In this document: one piece after another, positions 11,956-15,777 of the stretch
How the letters are laid out: the number at the start of each line of letters is the position of its first letter
How positions within the stretch are numbered: the first letter of the stretch is position 1
Source of the DNA: an uncultured Pseudomonadota bacterium
Lineage (GTDB): Bacteria; Desulfobacterota_B; Binatia; UBA9968
Assembly (NCBI GenBank): GCA_946478635.1
Contig: CAMLCX010000051.1
Coordinates: forward strand, 1 to 15,777
DNA length: 15,777 bases
Direction: 5' to 3'
Program-made: the position numbers and the translations under genes
The notes under the pieces: model-generated
The model's input: the letters and a program-made list of their open reading frames with translations, nothing else
What the model was told of the DNA's origin: nothing
The model's database searches: none

Positions 11956-12074
11956 AGACAGCGTGCGCTAGATGTCGTCCGGGATGTCAAATTCAGACGC
12001 CATCGAGTGGCAGAACCTGTGGCCGTCCGACGAGGCAGAATGTTTTACACTGGCGTCGGCAAATTCCGGAAATT

Positions 12075-12395
12075 CTAGTATCGATCGCGCCTTGGCGGAC
12101 GGCCGCCGCCGAAGCCGCCGCTCCCGCCGGGTCGGGGCTCGCGGGGCGCTTGGGGGCGCGCTTCGCTCACGACAATGTTCCGGCCTTCGAAGTCAGTGCC
12201 GTTGAGCGCGTCGACAGCTTTCTCGGCTTCCTGATCCGAGCTCATCTCGACAAAGCCAAAGCCCTTGGAACGTCCGGTGAATTTATCGGTGATGATGCGC
12301 GCGCTCACCACCGATCCATGTTGCGCAAAATGTTCTTGCAATCTTTCCTCGGTGATGTTGTAGGGAAGGTTACCCACGTATAACTTCGCACCCAT
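12075..12395 (-). CDS. Single-RRM RNA-binding protein with glycine/arginine tail
   Basis: This is a 106-residue protein with one RNA recognition motif: RNP2 LYVGNL (5-10) and RNP1 KGFGFVEM (44-51), with the usual beta-alpha-beta spacing and an acidic helix. It ends in a short glycine- and arginine-rich tail with GGSGGFGGGRPPRRDRY. Such small RRM proteins occur in cyanobacteria, deltaproteobacteria and others, and are often cold- or stress-induced RNA chaperones; the role here is inferred. ATG 12395 is chosen over the longer frame to 12428 because the Shine-Dalgarno AAGGAGG (12407-12401) is five nt upstream. It has a candidate promoter about 130 nt upstream and no operon partner, and its 3' end faces that of ligA with a 119-nt gap. 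Confidence 0.92.
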   Translation of the reverse strand: MGAKLYVGNLPYNITEERLQEHFAQHGSVVSARIITDKFTGRSKGFGFVEMSSDQEAEKAVDALNGTDFEGRNIVVSEARPQAPREPRPGGSGGFGGGRPPRRDRY

Positions 12396-12524
12396 TTCGG
12401 CCTCCTTGTTGAACCAACCAACGGTCAATCACCAGATCGACTTAGCCAAAGGGCAAGGCCTAAAACGGGTCTGACACTCGCTCGGCGCGCTCTTCGCTAA
12501 CCGGCCCCATTCAAAAACGGCGCT

Positions 12525-12554
12525 AGCCTACAAAAGTCAAAGCTCGCTTGTCAA
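12525..12554 (-). promoter_or_regulatory. Candidate sigma-70 promoter for the RRM gene
   Basis: The minus strand has TTGACA (12554-12549), an exact consensus -35, and TAGGCT (12530-12525) 18 nt downstream as a weak -10. Transcription would start near 12518, leaving a leader of about 120 nt before ATG 12395. Long leaders are common in cold-regulated RNA-binding protein genes, but no thermosensor was identified here. Confidence 0.4.
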
Positions 12555-12632
12555 ATTCCATGGGGAGATCACTAACCATGATGCCGCTCGTGGACTTGCC
12601 GCCGTGCCGAGGCTGGGTTAGAAAACTGGGGG

Positions 12633-12929
12633 ATGACGGCGCACAACCGAGGGGACAGCGCCTGCGCGCATTTGAAAATCGTTGGCAGAGTTCAGGGGGT
12701 CTACTATCGCGCTTCCATGGTTCGGGAAGCGCAGCAGCTCAGGCTCCGCGGCTGGGTGAGAAATTGCGATGATGGTTCCGTGGAGTCGATCGCCGAAGGC
12801 CCGCGCAGTGCCATCGACGCGCTAATCGCCTGGTGCCGGCAAGGCCCCCCCGGGGCGCGCGTCGACAGCGTCGATATTCGCTGGGAGGCCCCCCAGCGCG
12901 GTTTTTCCGGTTTTATCGTCATGCGTTAA
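12633..12929 (+). CDS. acyP: Acylphosphatase
   Basis: Acylphosphatases hydrolyse carboxyl-phosphate bonds of acyl phosphates in the cytoplasm. The 98-residue protein has the standard size and fold signature: KIVGRVQGVYYRASM, in which R26 is the substrate-binding arginine, and GWVRNCDDGSVE, in which N44 is the catalytic asparagine 18 residues later, as in the family. The C-terminal segment FSGFIVMR is the usual beta strand. ATG 12633 follows a run of guanines, a marginal ribosome binding site. It stands alone on the plus strand, with the RRM gene divergent upstream and rsmI converging downstream. Confidence 0.92.
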   Translation: MTAHNRGDSACAHLKIVGRVQGVYYRASMVREAQQLRLRGWVRNCDDGSVESIAEGPRSAIDALIAWCRQGPPGARVDSVDIRWEAPQRGFSGFIVMR

Positions 12930-13003
12930 GGGGGCCGCGGAATTCACCGCCGCCGATCGATGCTGGCTTCGCTACCCACATAACCTGCTAACCCGCGCCT
13001 TAG

Positions 13004-13831
13004 TTAACTCTTAAGCCGGAGGGCCAGTTGGTATACCACGCGCTTGGCAAGCTGATATCGCTCGCCAAGCACTTCGGAGATTTCCTTCACGCCTGTTCCA
13101 CCATCCGCAAGCCGCTGGATCTCCGCCTTCAACTCTGCCTCGGAAACTTGCGTTTGGCCGGCGGAGCCGCGCACCACGACCGTAAGCTCGCCTTTCACGT
13201 CGCGATCGGCGAGCCGCGCGAGAACCTCATCGATCGTACCGCGCAAGAACTCTTCGTGAACTTTGCTCACTTCGCGCGCCACGACCGTTTCACGGTCGCC
13301 GAGAAGGCGCCGCATATCGCCTAGCGACTCTTTCAAACGGTGCGGCGCCTCGTAGAAGACCAGGGTCCTGGTCTCGTTTAGCAGCGCCTGCAGCTTGGTT
13401 TCCCGTTCCAGCTTCTTCGCCGGTAAAAATCCTTCAAAAATGAAACGATCGGTGGGTAAACCGCTGGCGCTCAACACCGTCGCGAGCGCCGACGGACCCG
13501 GAATCGGATTGACCTGAACGCCGGCGCGAATCGCCTCGACAATCAACCGATAACCGGGATCGGCGATGGCCGGCGTGCCGGCATCGGAAACCAGCGCGAT
13601 ATTTTCTCCGCGCAGCAGCCGTTCGACCAATTTCGGCGCTTGCATCTTCTCGTTATGTTCGTGGTAACTGATGAGCGGCGTGCGGATATCGTACTGGCTC
13701 AGTAGAATCCGCGTGTGGCGGGTGTCCTCGGCGGCGATCAGATCGGCTTCCTTGAGAATGCGCAGAGCTCTTAGCGTGATGTCTTCGAGATTGCCGATCG
13801 GCGTCGCGACGATATGGAGAACCCCGGCCAT
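13004..13831 (-). CDS. rsmI: 16S rRNA (cytidine(1402)-2'-O)-methyltransferase RsmI
   Basis: RsmI uses S-adenosylmethionine to methylate the ribose of C1402 in the 16S rRNA decoding centre. The 275-residue protein shows the tetrapyrrole-methylase fold and family motifs: LHIVATPIGNLEDITLRAL (5-23), AAEDTRHTRILL (33-44), SYHEHNE (55-61), ALVSDAGTPAIADPGY (79-94), PIPGPSALATVLSASGLP (109-126), FYEAPHRL and the REVSKVHEEF segment. A short helical C-terminal domain (about 235-275) looks like the usual RsmI HTH-like tail. Start ATG 13831 matches the family; AAGGGA lies nine nt upstream. It follows nadE by 78 nt with a hairpin between them, so it may be read from the nadE transcript or from its own start. 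Confidence 0.96.
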   Translation of the reverse strand: MAGVLHIVATPIGNLEDITLRALRILKEADLIAAEDTRHTRILLSQYDIRTPLISYHEHNEKMQAPKLVERLLRGENIALVSDAGTPAIADPGYRLIVEAIRAGVQVNPIPGPSALATVLSASGLPTDRFIFEGFLPAKKLERETKLQALLNETRTLVFYEAPHRLKESLGDMRRLLGDRETVVAREVSKVHEEFLRGTIDEVLARLADRDVKGELTVVVRGSAGQTQVSEAELKAEIQRLADGGTGVKEISEVLGERYQLAKRVVYQLALRLKS

Positions 13832-13860
13832 GGCGAGAAATCCCTTCTGAAAATCGAGAA

Positions 13861-13903
13861 TCGAGGACGGAGGATTGCGAAATCTTCAATCCTCTATCCT
13901 CGA
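13861..13903. repeat. Interrupted 15-bp hairpin between nadE and rsmI
   Basis: TCGAGGA (13861-13867) pairs with TCCTCGA (13897-13903), and GAGGATTG (13870-13877) pairs with CAATCCTC (13887-13894). A 2-nt internal loop separates the two stems and the loop is 9 nt. It has no U-tract, so it is not a standard terminator. It looks like a dispersed intergenic palindrome (inference), and could also act as an mRNA processing or stabilising structure. Confidence 0.55.
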
Positions 13904-13909
13904 CCAAGC

Positions 13910-14731
13910 TTACTTCCCCCAATCCCGTGAGTAGCGAAAATCTCGATCGATGGTTCTTTGTGAAACCTTGGCGATCACCGGCAAACGCCGCTTGAATTGC
14001 GAGAACATGATGCGCTGCGCGACATCGTCGATGAAGCGCTCGCGAAAACCCGCAGCGATGAGCTCCGGCTTGGTGCAGCGTTGGTCCACCATCTGATAAA
14101 GCAGCCGATCGACCTCGCGATAAGTAAAGCCGAGTTCTCCTTCGTCGGTTTGACCCACCCAAAGATCGGCCGAAGGTTCTTTTTTTACGATCACTTCGGG
14201 AACGCCGATCGCTTCGGCCAACGCCCAAACCTGAGTCTTGTAGAGATCGCCGAGCGGGTTGATCGCCGAGGCCATGTCGCCATAGAGAGTGCCATAACCG
14301 AGCAGCAGTTCGGTCTTGTTGCTCGTGCCCAAAACCAAGCCGTTCCAGCGCGCCGATTGGTCGTAGAGAATCGTCATTCTCTCCCGCGCCATCTTATTGC
14401 CGCGCCGGCGCGCATCCGCATCGGGAAAGCGCTCGAAGTAGACGTCGATTTGCGGCGTGATGTCGACGAACATCGATTCGATCCCGCTCATCGAGACTAT
14501 CGTCTCGGCGTGGGCCAGGCTATCGGCATGGGAGCTCTTGTACGGCATCAAAACCGCCAGGACGTTCTTGGCGCCGAGCGCCTCGGCGGCGAGCATCGCG
14601 CTCAGCGCGGAGTCAACGCCGCCGGACAACCCAACCACGACCTTGGTCAAGCCGGTCTTTTGTACTTCGTTGCGGATGAAGCCGGTGAGGATTTCGCGCA
14701 GCAGCGTCGTATTGGTGGGAATTTCGACCAT
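13910..14731 (-). CDS. nadE: NAD+ synthetase, ammonia-channel (synthetase) subunit
   Basis: NadE amidates nicotinic acid adenine dinucleotide to NAD+, with ATP, in the last step of NAD synthesis. The protein is 273 residues, the size of the short NH3-dependent form, not the 540-to-680-residue fused form. Visible motifs are the ATP-pyrophosphatase P-loop GLSGGVDSA (34-42), a [13 protein letters not shown] helix (113-125), [23 protein letters not shown] (130-152), [15 protein letters not shown] (158-172) and [18 protein letters not shown] (184-201), which carries substrate- and ATP-contacting residues. ATG 14731 has GAGG eight nt upstream and follows the glutaminase-type gene by 13 nt. The pair matches the two halves of fused NadE in order, so the neighbour probably supplies ammonia from glutamine. 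Confidence 0.95.
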   Translation of the reverse strand: MVEIPTNTTLLREILTGFIRNEVQKTGLTKVVVGLSGGVDSALSAMLAAEALGAKNVLAVLMPYKSSHADSLAHAETIVSMSGIESMFVDITPQIDVYFERFPDADARRRGNKMARERMTILYDQSARWNGLVLGTSNKTELLLGYGTLYGDMASAINPLGDLYKTQVWALAEAIGVPEVIVKKEPSADLWVGQTDEGELGFTYREVDRLLYQMVDQRCTKPELIAAGFRERFIDDVAQRIMFSQFKRRLPVIAKVSQRTIDRDFRYSRDWGK

Positions 14732-14744
14732 GGGACGCCTCGGC

Positions 14745-15674
14745 TCAGAGCTTGCGCGGTTTTGTTTTGGGTTTCCTTAAAGCTCGAACCTTGGTTCCCT
14801 TGAAGCCCTGGACGATTTTTAGGGCAGCGGGCCGCTCCCGGATGCGCACCAACTCGTTAATCGTCAAATCGATGTCCTCATCGCGCAACAGCGGCGACAT
14901 GGTGCGTTTGCGCCGAACCGATTCCAGTGAAATATCGATCGAGAGAAATTCCTCGTCGTAGTACCTCGCCTTGGCGAGCCGCTGGCCGAATGGATCGACA
15001 ATCTCCGAGCCGCCCCAAAAACCGACACCGTCTTCGAATCCACACCGATTGCCGTAAATCATGAATAGGCTGTAAGTCTCCGCGTAGGCCCGATTGATCA
15101 TTTCCCAGTAGCGCGCGTTGTCATCCTGAACCTGTCCATCGACAATACCGCGCAGTGGGCTCGCCGACGGGCAAAGCACCGCCAGGGCACCGTCCAGGGC
15201 AGCCAGATAGATGGTCGAGGGGTGCCACAGATCCTCGCAGATGAGCATCGTCAGGCGGCCGAACTTGGAATCGAAAGCGCGCACGCGGTCACCGCGCGCG
15301 AAATAACGCTGTTCGTCGAACATGCCGTAGGTCGGCAGATAAACTTTACGGTGCACGTGGCGGATTTCGCCTGCTTCGAAGTAAATCGCCGAATTGAAAA
15401 AACGGTGGTCAGGACTCTCCTCCACCAGTCCGGCAACAAATGGCAATTCGCGACTGAGGTGCTTCAGGTTTTTTATCTCCGCGGATTTTGTCGTCAGCGC
15501 GACGCTCGGCACCGTGTCGCGAAGAAAATACCCGGTTAGGCTCAGTTCGGGAAAGAGCAGCAAGTCGGCTCGTTCCTTCACGCCCTGGCGAATTCTTTCC
15601 TCGTACTGCCCCAGGTTGGCCGGAAGATCTCCTAGTTTCGGATTGAATTGGGCAATGGCGACGCGGATCGACAC
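14745..15674 (-). CDS. Nitrilase-superfamily glutamine amidohydrolase (putative NadE glutaminase subunit)
   Basis: This 309-residue carbon-nitrogen hydrolase has the full Glu-Lys-Cys catalytic triad: E43 in [10 protein letters not shown]110 in [14 protein letters not shown] and C146 in [16 protein letters not shown] and NRCGFEDG are phrases of the glutaminase domain of glutamine-dependent NAD synthetase, to which it is closer than to general nitrilases. It should hydrolyse glutamine to ammonia for the adjacent nadE product. The start is GTG 15674, with GGAG eight nt before it; I see no better ATG. A basic C-terminal tail ([18 protein letters not shown]) replaces the usual link into the synthetase domain. 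Another amidase role, such as omega-amidase or N-carbamoyl hydrolysis, is possible but less likely given position. Confidence 0.88.
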   Translation of the reverse strand: MSIRVAIAQFNPKLGDLPANLGQYEERIRQGVKERADLLLFPELSLTGYFLRDTVPSVALTTKSAEIKNLKHLSRELPFVAGLVEESPDHRFFNSAIYFEAGEIRHVHRKVYLPTYGMFDEQRYFARGDRVRAFDSKFGRLTMLICEDLWHPSTIYLAALDGALAVLCPSASPLRGIVDGQVQDDNARYWEMINRAYAETYSLFMIYGNRCGFEDGVGFWGGSEIVDPFGQRLAKARYYDEEFLSIDISLESVRRKRTMSPLLRDEDIDLTINELVRIRERPAALKIVQGFKGTKVRALRKPKTKPRKL

Positions 15675-15777
15675 AAATTAGGCTCCGTTTTGGGCAAATC
15701 GAATTGACGGGATTTTTACGAACGTAACATAGGGATCGGTTCACTTGCAATTTAGCCGCTGCGCGCTTATTTTTGAT

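Noticed and set aside
11978..12074. A minus-strand tail reading MASEFDIPDDI before a stop, in a shifted frame after the RRM gene
   Set aside because: It looks protein-like but is 11 residues long with no start signal, and the RRM protein already has a typical RDRY end. No support for a frameshift.
13997..14803. A 268-residue plus-strand open frame
   Set aside because: It is antisense to nadE and the end of the glutaminase gene.

Overview
The window looks like a chromosomal stretch from an uncultured, moderately GC-rich, Gram-negative bacterium. The Gram-negative call rests on three lipobox proteins, a LolB-like lipoprotein and a TPR lipoprotein. An NMT1/THI5-type orphan binding protein, a glycine-tailed single-RRM protein and dispersed palindromic intergenic repeats remind me of deltaproteobacteria-like lineages (Desulfobacterota, Binatota, Tectomicrobia). 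That placement is inference from gene style; there is no rRNA or other decisive marker here.

Layout, left to right. Positions 1-1354 (minus) hold the N-terminal two thirds of the membrane protease FtsH, cut by the window edge just before its zinc motif. Positions 1355-2234 contain no convincing intact gene. They hold a palindromic, MITE-like repeat, a possibly decayed small gene with a strong ribosome binding site, and a 20-bp near-palindrome that may be an operator. Positions 2235-9803 (minus) are a tightly packed run read from right to left: 15-repeat TPR lipoprotein, DUF4292/LolB-like lipoprotein, extracytoplasmic peptide-binding lipoprotein, two Dpp/Opp-type permeases, then, after a 124-nt gap carrying a GC-rich hairpin, an NMT1-like binding protein. 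The first five genes overlap or abut (TTGA, 2 nt, 11 nt, ATGA), so they very likely share one transcript. No ATPase subunit for the transporter is present.

The TPR gene is divergent from ligA (NAD-dependent DNA ligase, plus strand, 9922-11955). A single-RRM RNA-binding protein follows on minus (12075-12395), converging on ligA, and an acylphosphatase lies on plus (12633-12929). The right end (minus) carries a nitrilase-family glutaminase, an NH3-type NAD synthetase nadE and rsmI (16S rRNA C1402 2'-O-methyltransferase). The glutaminase and nadE are adjacent and in the order of the usual fused glutamine-dependent NAD synthetase, so together they probably form a two-subunit version of it. LigA consumes NAD, but the shared neighbourhood is not evidence of a functional link.

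Most of the window is housekeeping. The parts most worth a second look are the transporter operon fused to a TPR/LolB-like lipoprotein pair, the split NAD synthetase, and the repeat/decayed-gene region at 1.6-2.1 kb. I saw no tRNA, rRNA, CRISPR array, phage or complete insertion sequence.
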